Below, piece by piece: positions 8,684-16,605 of a stretch of DNA of 64,000 nucleotides. Each line of letters starts with the position of its first letter. Within the stretch, counting starts at the first letter, position 1. Below the pieces are notes generated by a model. The model was not told the DNA's origin and did not search any database. It saw nothing but the letters and a program-made list of their open reading frames with translations. Position numbers and translations under genes: made by a program. This DNA is from Amycolatopsis sp. QT-25 (GTDB lineage: Bacteria > Actinomycetota > Actinomycetes > Mycobacteriales > Pseudonocardiaceae), in contig NZ_CP120210.1 in the NCBI RefSeq assembly GCF_029369745.1, forward strand, positions 5,952,001 to 6,016,000, given 5' to 3'.

Positions 8684-9210
8684 TCACCCCCCGCGCCGAC
8701 CCGGGAAGCGGTGTCCGAGGCGAGCCGCCCGGCCTCGGGACCGGCGGCGGGCCGCATCCGGTGGGCGGCATCGCGGACCGCGCGGACGATGTTCTGATAG
8801 CCCGTGCACCGGCAGAGATTGCCTTCGAGACCTTCCCGGACGGCCTGCTCGTCCGGATCGGGATCGTCGGCGAGCAGGTCGATCGACTGCATGATCATGC
8901 CGGGAGTGCAGAACCCGCACTGGAGCGCGTGATTCTCGTGGAAGGCCTGCTGCACGGGATGCAATTCGCCGTCGCGGGCGAGTCCTTCGATCGTGGTCAC
9001 CTCGCAGCCGTCGGCCTGGACCGCGAGTACCGAACAGGATTTCACGCTGTGCCCGTCGAGGTGGACGGTGCAGGCCCCGCAGTTGCTGGTGTCGCAACCC
9101 ACCACGGTGCCTACCTTCCCGATCCGTTCGCGCAGATGGTGCACGAGCAGGGTGCGGGGTTCCACGTCGTCCGTGCAGGGGGTTCCGTCGACGGTGACGG
9201 TGATGCGCAT
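8680..9210 (-). CDS. coxS: molybdenum hydroxylase 2Fe-2S subunit (CoxS)
   Basis: This 176-aa small subunit carries the plant-ferredoxin-type cluster ligands GCDTSNCGACTVHLDG (about 41-56) and the second cluster in CGFCTPG and CRCTGYQ. The ATG at 9210 has GGAGG 5 nt upstream and gives the normal N-terminus. It is the first gene of the cox operon. The 264-bp gap before it (to 9475) contains no gene and should hold the promoter; an AT-rich stretch lies near 9395-9412. A 20-residue tail after the second cluster is longer than in many homologues. Confidence 0.92.
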   Translation of the reverse strand: MRITVTVDGTPCTDDVEPRTLLVHHLRERIGKVGTVVGCDTSNCGACTVHLDGHSVKSCSVLAVQADGCEVTTIEGLARDGELHPVQQAFHENHALQCGFCTPGMIMQSIDLLADDPDPDEQAVREGLEGNLCRCTGYQNIVRAVRDAAHRMRPAAGPEAGRLASDTASRVGAGGE

Positions 9211-9474
9211 CAGGCCTCCAAAAGCAAGAGAAACCCCGCGCGGGCCCGGGGTCGTTCGGGAGCGGCCGGTCATTCGGTTGGCGCGGACCGACCCCGGAAG
9301 GACCGTGATCGGACTCACAGTGGAGCGTGCTACTCAGGCCCGGTCAGGGCAACCCCCAGCAGGGGTCGACTCCGCGACGATGGTGCACTTGCGTTGAAAA
9401 CAAAGAGATTTCGCCGCAGACGCGAACACGGCGAGTCTCCCTTCGGTACTCGATGCCCCTGGGAACCGTCCTCG

Positions 9475-10398
9475 TCACTCAGGAGGCCAGATGGCGTTCG
9501 ACCCGGTGACCACGGTGGCGACCCTGGCGCCGGGGATCTCGTGCACGGTCAGCGCGGCCAGGCCGGCGGCCCCCGCCGGTTCCGGGAGGACACCGAGGGT
9601 TTCCGCGCCCAGCCGCATGGCCGCGCGCAGATCGTCGTCCTCGACCAGCACGAAGTCGTCGACGAGCGACCGCAGGCGGCGGATGGATTCCGGTTCCGGG
9701 GTGCGGATCGAGATGCCACCGGCGAACGAGTTCACCCGGTCGACGGTGATCGGCTCACCGGCCCGCCAGCTCGTCGCCATCGCCCGCGCCGACGTGGTCC
9801 CGACACCGACGATCCGGATGTCCGGGGTTCGCGCCTTGAGCCAGAACGCGACGCCGGCGATCAGCGCGCCGTCGCCGACCGGGAGCACTACCGTGTCCAT
9901 GGCACCCGCTTCCGCCAGCTCCAAGCCGATCGTGCCCGCCCCTTCGGAGATCGCCGGCTCACGGCCGTCGACCACGAACACGCGGTCGGGGGCTTCGGCG
10001 GCGAAGGTCGCCGCGGCGACCTTCGCCTCGCCGTCGACCCGGCACACCCGCGCCCCCAAGGTCTTCATCCGCCGCAATTTGACCGGGGAGATGTCGGCGG
10101 GCACGAACACCTCGGCCCGCAGGCCGTGCTTGCGGGCGGCGAACGCGACGGCCTGCCCGAAGTTGCCGCTGGTGCCGCACACCATCGTGGTGCCCGGCTC
10201 CAGTCCGGCCGCGAAGTAATCCGCGCCGCGGCCTTTGAAACTGCGCAACGGATTCAGCGTCTCGATCTTCACCAGCACGTTCCGGCCGAGTCGATCGTTG
10301 AGCTGTTCGTCGCTGTACTGCGGGGAATTCAGGAAAACGGGGTCGATCACCTTCGCCGCCTCGGCGACGTTGTCCAGCTTCAGGTCGATGTCGGTCAT
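9475..10398 (-). CDS. PLP-dependent threonine/serine dehydratase-like lyase
   Basis: This 307-aa fold-type II PLP enzyme has the cofactor lysine in NPLRSFKGRGADYF (about residues 48-61) and the phosphate-loop-like GTSGNFGQA (about 79-87). It belongs to the threonine dehydratase/tryptophan synthase beta family. No ACT regulatory domain is present, so it looks catabolic rather than biosynthetic. It is divergent from an Lrp/AsnC regulator with only about 70 bp between them, a usual layout for an amino-acid-responsive pair. Threonine, serine or 2,3-diaminopropionate are candidate substrates; sequence alone does not decide. Confidence 0.82.
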   Translation of the reverse strand: MTDIDLKLDNVAEAAKVIDPVFLNSPQYSDEQLNDRLGRNVLVKIETLNPLRSFKGRGADYFAAGLEPGTTMVCGTSGNFGQAVAFAARKHGLRAEVFVPADISPVKLRRMKTLGARVCRVDGEAKVAAATFAAEAPDRVFVVDGREPAISEGAGTIGLELAEAGAMDTVVLPVGDGALIAGVAFWLKARTPDIRIVGVGTTSARAMATSWRAGEPITVDRVNSFAGGISIRTPEPESIRRLRSLVDDFVLVEDDDLRAAMRLGAETLGVLPEPAGAAGLAALTVHEIPGARVATVVTGSNAIWPPE

Positions 10399-10455
10399 GA
10401 CGCTCAAGCTAGGCCGGGAACCGATCATGGCGATTGTAAATTTTCCCGTTCGCGT

Positions 10456-10468
10456 GCAAAAATTTTGC
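10456..10468. promoter_or_regulatory. AT-rich palindrome, likely Lrp-type operator
   Basis: GCAAAA-A-TTTTGC is a perfect 13-bp palindrome in an otherwise GC-rich region, between the divergent lyase and Lrp genes. AT-rich symmetric sites of this kind are typical of Lrp/AsnC binding. It directly abuts the GTG at 10469, so if that start is right, autorepression would act at the start codon. Confidence 0.55.
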
Positions 10469-10948
10469 GTGCCTCTCGACGAGATAGACCATCTGCTGCT
10501 CACCCTCGTCCAGGCCGACGCCGCCCGTCCGCTGCACGACCTGGGTGATGCCGTCGGCCTCTCCCCGAGCGCGGTGCAGCGACGGCTGACCCGGCTGCGC
10601 GCCACGAACGTGATCCGCGCCGAGGTCGCCGTGCTCGATCCGGACGTGCTCGGCGCCGGAATGACGTCGGTGGTCCTGATCGCGCTGACCCACGACGACG
10701 AAAAGCACCACACGGCCTTCCGCGAACGCATGCTGGCCGAACCCCGTGTCCAGCACTGCTACAGCATCGTCGGGCAGTGGGATTACGTGGTCGTCCTGCT
10801 CAGCCCGGATCTCAAGGCGAGCCGGCGCCTGTCCAGGAAACTGTTCGACCAGTACGTCAACCGGTTCGAGACGCTGCCCGCCTTCGAGGTGGTCAAGTCG
10901 AGCCAGTCGGTGCCGGTGCCCGGCGTCAGCCGTGGATCCGGCCGCTGA
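10469..10948 (+). CDS. Lrp/AsnC-family regulator
   Basis: This 159-aa protein has an N-terminal helix-turn-helix (LDEIDHLLLTLVQAD, then LSPSAVQRRLTRLRATNVI) and a C-terminal RAM/ligand-binding domain. The GTG at 10469 gives the standard Lrp N-terminus; an ATG at 10427 would add 14 residues encoded by an AT-rich stretch, which looks like operator DNA rather than coding sequence. No clear ribosome-binding site precedes GTG 10469, so leaderless translation is possible. It probably controls the divergent PLP lyase in response to an amino acid. Its 3' end overlaps the convergent xdhC by 23 bp. Confidence 0.85.
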   Translation: MPLDEIDHLLLTLVQADAARPLHDLGDAVGLSPSAVQRRLTRLRATNVIRAEVAVLDPDVLGAGMTSVVLIALTHDDEKHHTAFRERMLAEPRVQHCYSIVGQWDYVVVLLSPDLKASRRLSRKLFDQYVNRFETLPAFEVVKSSQSVPVPGVSRGSGR

Positions 10949-12038
10949 GTTCGGCGAGCCGCGAGCCCGAACCGTTCCACCGCAGCGCGATGATCTCCGC
11001 CGCGATCGACACCGCGGTCTCCTCCGGGGTCCGCGCGCCGAGATCGAGGCCGATCGGCGAGGACAGCCGTTCGAGTTCCGCCTCGGTGACCCCGGCTTCG
11101 CGCAACCGCGCGAACCGGTCGTCGTGGGTCTTGCGTGAGCCCATCGCGCCGACGTAACCGACGTCGAGGCGCAACGCGACCTCCAGCAACGGCACGTCGA
11201 ACTTCGGATCGTGGGTGAGCACGGCGATCGCGGTCCGGCCGTCGATCCGGCCCGCGTCGGCTTCGGCCGCGAGATAGCGATGCGGCCAGTCGACGACGAC
11301 CTCGTGCGCGTCGGGGAACCGGCTCTTCGTCGCGAACACGGGCCGCGCGTCGCAGACCGTGACCTGGTAGCCGAGATACGCGCCCATCTTCGCCATCGCG
11401 GCGGCGAAGTCGATCGCGCCGAAGACCAGCAGGCGCGCGGGCGGTTCGAAGGAGTTGACGAAGACCGTCATCCCTTCGCCGCGGCGCTGCCCGTCCGGCC
11501 CGTAGCGCAGGGTGCCGGTGCGGCCGCCGGCGAGCATGCCCCGCGCGTCGTCGACGACGGCGTCGTCCATCCGCGAGGAACCGAGCGAACCGGCGACCCG
11601 GTCCGGCCAGACGACCAGATGCTCGCCGACCAGGCCCGCCCGTTCGTGCTCGATCACCGTGACCACGGCGACCGGCTGTCCACTGTGGACCGCTTCGACG
11701 ACCTCGCCGAGTTCCGGCATCGAGTCGCGGTCGATGTGCTGGACGTGGATGTCGATGATCCCGCCGCAGGTCAGCCCGACGGCGAACGCGTCGTCGTCGC
11801 TGACGCCGTAGCGCTGCAGCACGGGCGCGCGCTCGGCGACCACCTGCTGCGCCAGCTCGTAGACGGCGCCTTCGACACAGCCGCCGGAGACGCTGCCGGT
11901 GACCGTGCCGTCCGGGGCGACGAGCATCGCCGCGCCCGGGCTCCGCGGCGCCGACGAGAACGTCGCCACCACGGTGCCGACCCCCACCGTCTCGCCTGCC
12001 GCCCAGCGGCGGTGCAGTTCGTCCAGTACGTCACGCAT
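10926..12038 (-). CDS. xdhC: XdhC/CoxF-family maturation protein
   Basis: This 370-aa protein has an N-terminal XdhC/CoxI domain (GTVVATFSSAPRSPGAAMLV, with SGGCVEGAVYELA and LTCGGIIDI) and a C-terminal Rossmann-like XdhC domain (LLVFGAIDFAAAMAKMGAYLGY; VGAMGSRKTHDDR). XdhC proteins bind the molybdenum cofactor, support its sulfuration and deliver it to xanthine-oxidase-type enzymes. It overlaps the coxE stop by 8 bp, so it is the last gene of the accessory string moxR-coxE-xdhC that should mature the CoxSLM enzyme. Confidence 0.9.
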   Translation of the reverse strand: MRDVLDELHRRWAAGETVGVGTVVATFSSAPRSPGAAMLVAPDGTVTGSVSGGCVEGAVYELAQQVVAERAPVLQRYGVSDDDAFAVGLTCGGIIDIHVQHIDRDSMPELGEVVEAVHSGQPVAVVTVIEHERAGLVGEHLVVWPDRVAGSLGSSRMDDAVVDDARGMLAGGRTGTLRYGPDGQRRGEGMTVFVNSFEPPARLLVFGAIDFAAAMAKMGAYLGYQVTVCDARPVFATKSRFPDAHEVVVDWPHRYLAAEADAGRIDGRTAIAVLTHDPKFDVPLLEVALRLDVGYVGAMGSRKTHDDRFARLREAGVTEAELERLSSPIGLDLGARTPEETAVSIAAEIIALRWNGSGSRLAELSGRIHG

Positions 12039-13134
12039 CGGCGATCTCCACCAGCAATCGTTCCAATGTGGCCAAGCTGTGCCCGGCGAGCAGCCGATCG
12101 AGGGACGGGAGCGCGGCCACGATGCCGGACTGCACGGGAGCGTAACCCGCCCGCCCCGCGTGCGGATTCACCCAGAATACGACGTGCGCGAGCCGTCGCA
12201 GCCTGGCGAGCTGCTCGCCGAGCAGGCCGGGGTCACCGCGTTCCCAGCCGTCGGAAAACACGGTGACCACGGATCGCCTGGCCACGCCGCGTTGTCCCCA
12301 GCGGTCGAGGAACGCCCGCAGGGTCTCGCCGAGCCTGGTCCCGCCCGCGAAATCGGGGACCGCGGCGGCCGCGGCGAGCATGGCGTGTTCGGGATCGCGC
12401 AGCCGCAGCTGGCGGGTGACCCTGGTGAGCCGGGTACCCAGGGTGAACACCTCGACCCGTCCGGGAGCGCGACGCGCCACGACGTGCGCGAACCGCAACA
12501 GGGAGTCGGCGTACGGCCCCATCGAGCCGGAGACGTCGATCAGGAAGACGACGCGGCGTGGTTTGACGCTCTTCCGCCGGTACGCCAGGCGCACGGGCTC
12601 GCCCCCGCCGGCCAGCATCGCCCGGAGTGTGCGCGAGGGATCGAGGGCTCCCCGCCGGGCAGCGCGACGGCGCGGCGAGGAGCGCGGCGGGAGCGCCGGG
12701 CGCAGTTTCGCGAGCAGTTCCCGCAGGTGAGCACGTTCGGCGACGCTCAGCTCGGCGAGGTCGCGATGACGCAGGATCTCTTCCTCGCTCGCCGCCACGC
12801 GGAGTTCGTCGGGCTCCGCGGCGGACTCACCCTGGCCCGGCGCCCGCGCGAGCGTGGCGATCCTGGCCCGCTTCCGGGCCGCTTGCCGGCTTCGCCGTCG
12901 TGGGGCGGCTTCCTTTTCGGTGAACCAGCCGCCGAAAGCGGCGTCGTAGCGCGGCAGGTCGTCGGGGTCGGCGCACAGCGTCAGCCGCCCGGCCCAGTAG
13001 AGCTGCTCAGGATCGGCGAGGTCGATCTCACCGATGGCCCCGAGGTATGCCTGCACTCGATGCGCGTCGCACGGCAAACCGGCTTCGCGCAAGGCCTCCG
13101 CGAAGCCGACGAAGCCCGCCAGTGGATCGCTCAC
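12031..13134 (-). CDS. coxE: CoxE-like von Willebrand factor A protein
   Basis: The protein is 367 aa. The C-terminal half is a VWA domain with the metal-binding MIDAS motif DVSGSMG (about residue 197) and the later DFAGGTRLGETL; the middle is rich in arginine. CoxE partners the MoxR-type ATPase CoxD in CO dehydrogenase active-site maturation. The GTG at 13134 has GGAGGG almost adjacent, an unusually short spacing. A 64-bp perfect palindrome ends 14 nt upstream of this start, so the gene is either read through that hairpin from tetR/moxR or has a promoter inside it. Confidence 0.85.
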   Translation of the reverse strand: MSDPLAGFVGFAEALREAGLPCDAHRVQAYLGAIGEIDLADPEQLYWAGRLTLCADPDDLPRYDAAFGGWFTEKEAAPRRRSRQAARKRARIATLARAPGQGESAAEPDELRVAASEEEILRHRDLAELSVAERAHLRELLAKLRPALPPRSSPRRRAARRGALDPSRTLRAMLAGGGEPVRLAYRRKSVKPRRVVFLIDVSGSMGPYADSLLRFAHVVARRAPGRVEVFTLGTRLTRVTRQLRLRDPEHAMLAAAAAVPDFAGGTRLGETLRAFLDRWGQRGVARRSVVTVFSDGWERGDPGLLGEQLARLRRLAHVVFWVNPHAGRAGYAPVQSGIVAALPSLDRLLAGHSLATLERLLVEIADA

Positions 13135-13148
13135 CCCTCCATTGTGCG

Positions 13149-13212
13149 CGCAATTCGGCACCTGGTTGCGGTACTTGCGCGCGCAAGTACCGCAACCAGG
13201 TGCCGAATTGCG
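13149..13212. repeat. 64-bp perfect palindrome, family 2
   Basis: Two 32-nt arms with no loop are perfect reverse complements; the ends read CGCAATTCGGCACCTGG and its complement. It begins 18 nt after the tetR stop and ends 14 nt before the coxE start. The left arm is identical to that of the copy at 45649-45712, 32 kb away. There is no U-run, but a transcript would form a very stable hairpin, so a factor-independent terminator or an RNA-end stabiliser is likely. Confidence 0.8.
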
Positions 13213-13230
13213 GAGTCAGCGGCGTTGGTC

Positions 13231-13797
13231 CTAGGGCCGCAGTCCGGCGATGAGCACACCGGCCATCCGGCGCGCGTTGTAGCGGGGGTCGCTGTCGGCG
13301 CCGATGCAGAGGTTCCCGACGCCGCGCAGGACTTCGAGCGCCTCCAGATCGGAGCGGATCTCGCCGGCCGCCGCGGCGGCGTCGAGCAACCGGGCGCACA
13401 CCGGCAAGAGGGTGTCGAGAAAGTAGGCGTGCAGCGTCTCGAATCCGGCGTTGTCGGACTGCAGGACCGAAGCCAGACCGTGTTTGGTGACCAGGAAATC
13501 GACGAAGAGGTCGATCCAGCGCCGCAACGCCTCGTACGGGGAAGCGCTCGACGCCAGCAGTTCCGGCCCGGCTTCGGCACACGCGTCGACCTGGTGCCGG
13601 TAGACGGCGATGATGAGGTCGGCCCTGGTCGGGAAGTGCCGGTAGATCGTGCCCATCCCGACGCCCGCCTTGGCCGCGATATCGCGGACCGGTGCCTCGA
13701 CACCCGAGGTGACGAAGACGGCGGCGGCCGCGTCGAGCAGCGTCTTCTCGTTACGCCGGGCGTCCGCGCGTTTGGCCTTGGTGCCTTCTCGAGCCAT
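13231..13797 (-). CDS. TetR-family regulator
   Basis: This 188-aa protein has a TetR_N helix-turn-helix at about residues 14-60 (LLDAAAAVFVTSGVEAPVRD, then GVGMGTIYRHFPTRADLI) and a variable ligand domain. The ATG at 13797 gives the basic TetR start MAREGTKAKR; a GTG one codon upstream is equivalent. It sits between moxR and coxE, which are normally adjacent in cox clusters, and is followed by the 64-bp palindrome. It therefore appears inserted into the maturation string. Target unknown; it may regulate the surrounding genes or itself. Confidence 0.87.
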   Translation of the reverse strand: MAREGTKAKRADARRNEKTLLDAAAAVFVTSGVEAPVRDIAAKAGVGMGTIYRHFPTRADLIIAVYRHQVDACAEAGPELLASSASPYEALRRWIDLFVDFLVTKHGLASVLQSDNAGFETLHAYFLDTLLPVCARLLDAAAAAGEIRSDLEALEVLRGVGNLCIGADSDPRYNARRMAGVLIAGLRP

Positions 13798-13918
13798 CAC
13801 GCCACTCCTCCACCGCCGAGGTCGGGTAGCCATCCGGGACACTGCCGCACAGGGTTAACGGAGCAAGGTTCCGCTTGACCATCTTGCCATCGAGTTCATC
13901 GTCGTGCACCGCCGACAC

Positions 13919-14791
13919 TCAGGCGAGCAAGTGGTCCAGCCCGGCCCGGACGCGGGCGAGGTCTTCACTGTATTTGAGCACCGAGCCGAGCGTCCGCGCG
14001 GCGGCCGCGGCGTCCAATGCGGACATTCCGAGGGCGAGGAGCGCCCGGGCCCAGTCGAGGGATTCCGCGACCCCGGGCGGTTTCAGCAACTCCATCGCCC
14101 GGAGCCGCCGCACCGCCGTCGCGACCTGCGCGGCGAGCCCCTCGCCCAGGCCCGGGATCTTGCGGCGCAGGATCTCGATCTCCCGGCCGAGGTCCGGATG
14201 TTCGAGCCAGTGATAGAGACAGCGGCGCTTCAGCGCGTCGTGCACCTCCCGCGTCCGGTTGGAGGTGAGCACCACGAGCGGCGGATGTTCGGCGCGCACC
14301 TCGCCGAACTCGGGGATCGTCACCGCGTGCTCGTCGAGGAATTGCAGCAGGAAGGCTTCGAACTCGTCGTCGGCCCGGTCGATCTCGTCGACCAGCAGCA
14401 CGCACGGCGCGGTCCGCAACGCCTTCAGCAGCGGCCGGGACAGCAGGAAACGTTCGGTGTAGAGGGACTGTTCGGCGGCCTCGACGTCGAGGCCGCCGTC
14501 ACCGGAGGCTTCCAGCGCCCGCAAATGCAGCAGCTGACGGGGAAAGTCCCATTCGTACAGCGCCTGCGCCGCGTCGATCCCCTCGTGGCACTGGAGCCGG
14601 ATGAGCGGCATGTCGAGCGCTTCGGCCAGCCCCAAGGCGAGCGAGGTCTTGCCGGTCCCCGGTTCGCCCTCGCAGAACAGCGGGCGACCGAGCGCCACGG
14701 CGAGGAAACCGGCCGTGGCGATGCCGTCGTCGGCGAGGTAGCCGACCGATTCGAGGGCTTCGGCCAGTTTCTCGGGCGATTCGACGGTCAC
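13919..14791 (-). CDS. coxD: MoxR-type AAA ATPase (CoxD-like)
   Basis: This 290-aa AAA+ ATPase has Walker A GEPGTGKTS (about 38-46), Walker B LLVDEIDRADDE, and a sensor segment VVLTSNRTREVHDALKRRCL. CoxD of carboxydotrophs is this type and builds the sulfur-copper/molybdenum site together with CoxE. The GTG at 14791 gives the standard N-terminus (TVESPEKLAEALESVGYLAD). mocA stops 31 nt upstream, so it is probably read from the same transcript. Confidence 0.9.
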   Translation of the reverse strand: MTVESPEKLAEALESVGYLADDGIATAGFLAVALGRPLFCEGEPGTGKTSLALGLAEALDMPLIRLQCHEGIDAAQALYEWDFPRQLLHLRALEASGDGGLDVEAAEQSLYTERFLLSRPLLKALRTAPCVLLVDEIDRADDEFEAFLLQFLDEHAVTIPEFGEVRAEHPPLVVLTSNRTREVHDALKRRCLYHWLEHPDLGREIEILRRKIPGLGEGLAAQVATAVRRLRAMELLKPPGVAESLDWARALLALGMSALDAAAAARTLGSVLKYSEDLARVRAGLDHLLA

Positions 14792-14822
14792 GTGCCGATC
14801 GTATGCCTCGGCGAGCGCGAGA

Positions 14823-15392
14823 TCAGCCTGGAAAGTCCTCGCGCCGGTCCACGTCGTGCCCGGTACCGAGGTCGCCGCATTCGACGAGCCGCAGGTCCCG
14901 GCGTCCCTTGAGCCAGTTTCGGGCGCCCTTGTCCCCGGACGCGCCCGCGACGATCTCCGGCCACCAGCGGCGGCCGAGTACGACGGGATGACCGGGAACG
15001 CCTTCGTAGGCGGCACGCGCGACCGTGTCCTCATCGGCCCCGGCGGCGACCCGGCCGACCACTTCGGCGCCGACCCCCGGCAGGTCCACGAGATGCACGA
15101 CGACGGCTTCGGCGTCAGTGCCGGTGAGCGAGCTCAAGCCCGCGCGCAGTGACGCGCCCATTCCCGACGCCCAATCCTCGGCCACGACGGCGGCTTCGGG
15201 AGCGGGCAGGAGCGTGCGGACTTCCGCGGCCGAGGCACCCAGCACCACCCGGACCGGCGCGCAGCCCCCGTCGGTGAGCACCCGCAGCGCCCGGACGACG
15301 AACGGCTCGCCGTCGAGGACGGCCAGCGCTTTCGGCCCGCCGAAGCGGCGGCCTGCCCCGGCCGCGAGCAGCAGGCCGGCTACCTTAGCCAT
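14823..15392 (-). CDS. mocA: MobA-like nucleotidyltransferase (MocA type)
   Basis: This 189-aa protein has the nucleotide-binding LLLAAGAGRRFGGPKAL at its N-terminus, and its DLPGVG and GVPGHPVVLGRRWW segments are typical of CTP:molybdopterin cytidylyltransferases. It would convert molybdopterin to the cytosine dinucleotide form used by CoxL-type enzymes, which explains its place beside moxR/coxE/xdhC. The ATG at 15392 overlaps the end of the iclR gene by 8 bp, so it is also cotranscribed with the pca operon. A MobA role for other enzymes is less likely. Confidence 0.85.
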   Translation of the reverse strand: MAKVAGLLLAAGAGRRFGGPKALAVLDGEPFVVRALRVLTDGGCAPVRVVLGASAAEVRTLLPAPEAAVVAEDWASGMGASLRAGLSSLTGTDAEAVVVHLVDLPGVGAEVVGRVAAGADEDTVARAAYEGVPGHPVVLGRRWWPEIVAGASGDKGARNWLKGRRDLRLVECGDLGTGHDVDRREDFPG

Positions 15393-16191
15393 GCCGGGCT
15401 CTGGTGGGGGGCGCGGAGGCCAGATCGGTCTCGATGGCGCGCGCCGCCGCGAGCAGGGGCGGCAGCAGTTCCCGTTCGACCGACTCGCGAGTGGTGCGGC
15501 TGGCGTGGGTGGAGAGGTTGACGGCGGCCACGACCTTGCCCTGCCGGTCGCGGATCGGCGCGGCGATCGAGCGGAGGCCTTCTTCGAGTTCCTGGTCGAC
15601 CATCGCGTAGCCCTGCTCATACACCTTGACCAGTTCGGCGAGTAGTTCCTCGGGCCGGCTTTTCGTGCGCGCGGTGAGCTTGTCGAGCTTCGCCCCGGCG
15701 AGGTGGTCCCGCAGGTCGGCGCCATCGAGCCCGGCCAGCAGCACGTGTCCCATCGAAGTCGCGTGGGCCGGGAAGCGGGTGCCGACGTTGATGCTCACGG
15801 TCATGATCCGCGAAATGGCCACGCGGGCGACGTAGACGATGTCCATGCCTTCGAGCACCGACACCGAACTCGACTCGTGCACCTCGGCGGAGAGTCGTTC
15901 CAGATGCGGCTGGGCGACCTCCGGCAGCGACAAACTCGACAGATACGAGTAGCCGAGTTCGAGGACCCGCGCGGTCAGCGAGAAGTACTTGCCGTCGGTG
16001 CGCACGTACCCCAGGTCGACGAGGGTGAGCAGGAATCGGCGGGCGGCCGCCCTGGTCAGCCCGGTGGACCGGGCGACGTCGCTCAGCGTGAGTTCCGCCG
16101 CGTCCGCGTCGAACGCCTTGATCACCGCCAGCCCGCGCTCGAGCGACTGGACATGATGCGCTCCGCGCTCGGTCACCTCGCCTTCGTCCAT
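15385..16191 (-). CDS. pcaR: IclR-family regulator, PcaR type
   Basis: This 268-aa protein has an N-terminal winged helix-turn-helix (about 14-75, LTLSDVARSTGLTRAAARRF) and an IclR effector domain. SVSVLEGMDIVYVARV and the C-terminal half match the PcaR/PcaU/PobR group that senses beta-ketoadipate or protocatechuate. It lies 9 nt after pcaC at the distal end of the pca operon. A symmetric GTTC-N7-GAAC site in the pcaI promoter region (21457-21471) is a candidate target. Confidence 0.88.
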   Translation of the reverse strand: MDEGEVTERGAHHVQSLERGLAVIKAFDADAAELTLSDVARSTGLTRAAARRFLLTLVDLGYVRTDGKYFSLTARVLELGYSYLSSLSLPEVAQPHLERLSAEVHESSSVSVLEGMDIVYVARVAISRIMTVSINVGTRFPAHATSMGHVLLAGLDGADLRDHLAGAKLDKLTARTKSRPEELLAELVKVYEQGYAMVDQELEEGLRSIAAPIRDRQGKVVAAVNLSTHASRTTRESVERELLPPLLAAARAIETDLASAPPTRARHG

Positions 16192-16200
16192 ACGAGAACC

Positions 16201-16605
16201 CTAACCGCCTCCCTCTTCCCGGGCGGCAGGCTCACCGAGTTCGGCCAGTACCCGTTGGGCGACGGCGAACGCGGCGTTGGCGGCCGGGGCACCCGCGTAG
16301 ACGGCGGTGTGGAGCAGGACCTCGGAGATCTCCTGCGCGGTGAGTCCATTGTGGACGGCGGCGCGGACGTGCATCGCGAGCTCGTCGTGAGCGTGCAACG
16401 CGGTGAGCGCGGCCAGGGTGACGCAACTGCGGGTCTTGCGGTCGAGCCCGTCACGCGCCCAGACCGACCCCCAGGCCCCCCGGGTGATGTAGTCCTGGAA
16501 CGGGCGGCTGAACTCGGTGGTGCGGGCGACCGCCCGGTCGACGTGCGCGTCCCCGAGGACTTCGCGGCGCACCTTCATGCCGGTCTCGTAGGTGTCGTCG
16601 GTCAT
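16201..16605 (-). CDS. pcaC: 4-carboxymuconolactone decarboxylase
   Basis: This 134-aa member of the carboxymuconolactone decarboxylase/AhpD fold has the family segments FQDYITRGAWGSVWARDGLD, RSCVTLAALTAL and EVLLHTAVYAGAPAANAAF. It converts 4-carboxymuconolactone to beta-ketoadipate enol-lactone. The ATG at 16605 overlaps the pcaD stop as ATGA, with GGAGG upstream inside pcaD. In Streptomyces and Rhodococcus pcaC and pcaD are often fused as pcaL; here they are separate but translationally coupled. Confidence 0.93.
   Translation of the reverse strand: MTDDTYETGMKVRREVLGDAHVDRAVARTTEFSRPFQDYITRGAWGSVWARDGLDRKTRSCVTLAALTALHAHDELAMHVRAAVHNGLTAQEISEVLLHTAVYAGAPAANAAFAVAQRVLAELGEPAAREEGGG

Noticed and set aside
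6833..8797. A 654-codon plus-strand frame
   Set aside because: It is antisense to coxL, whose motifs are unmistakable.
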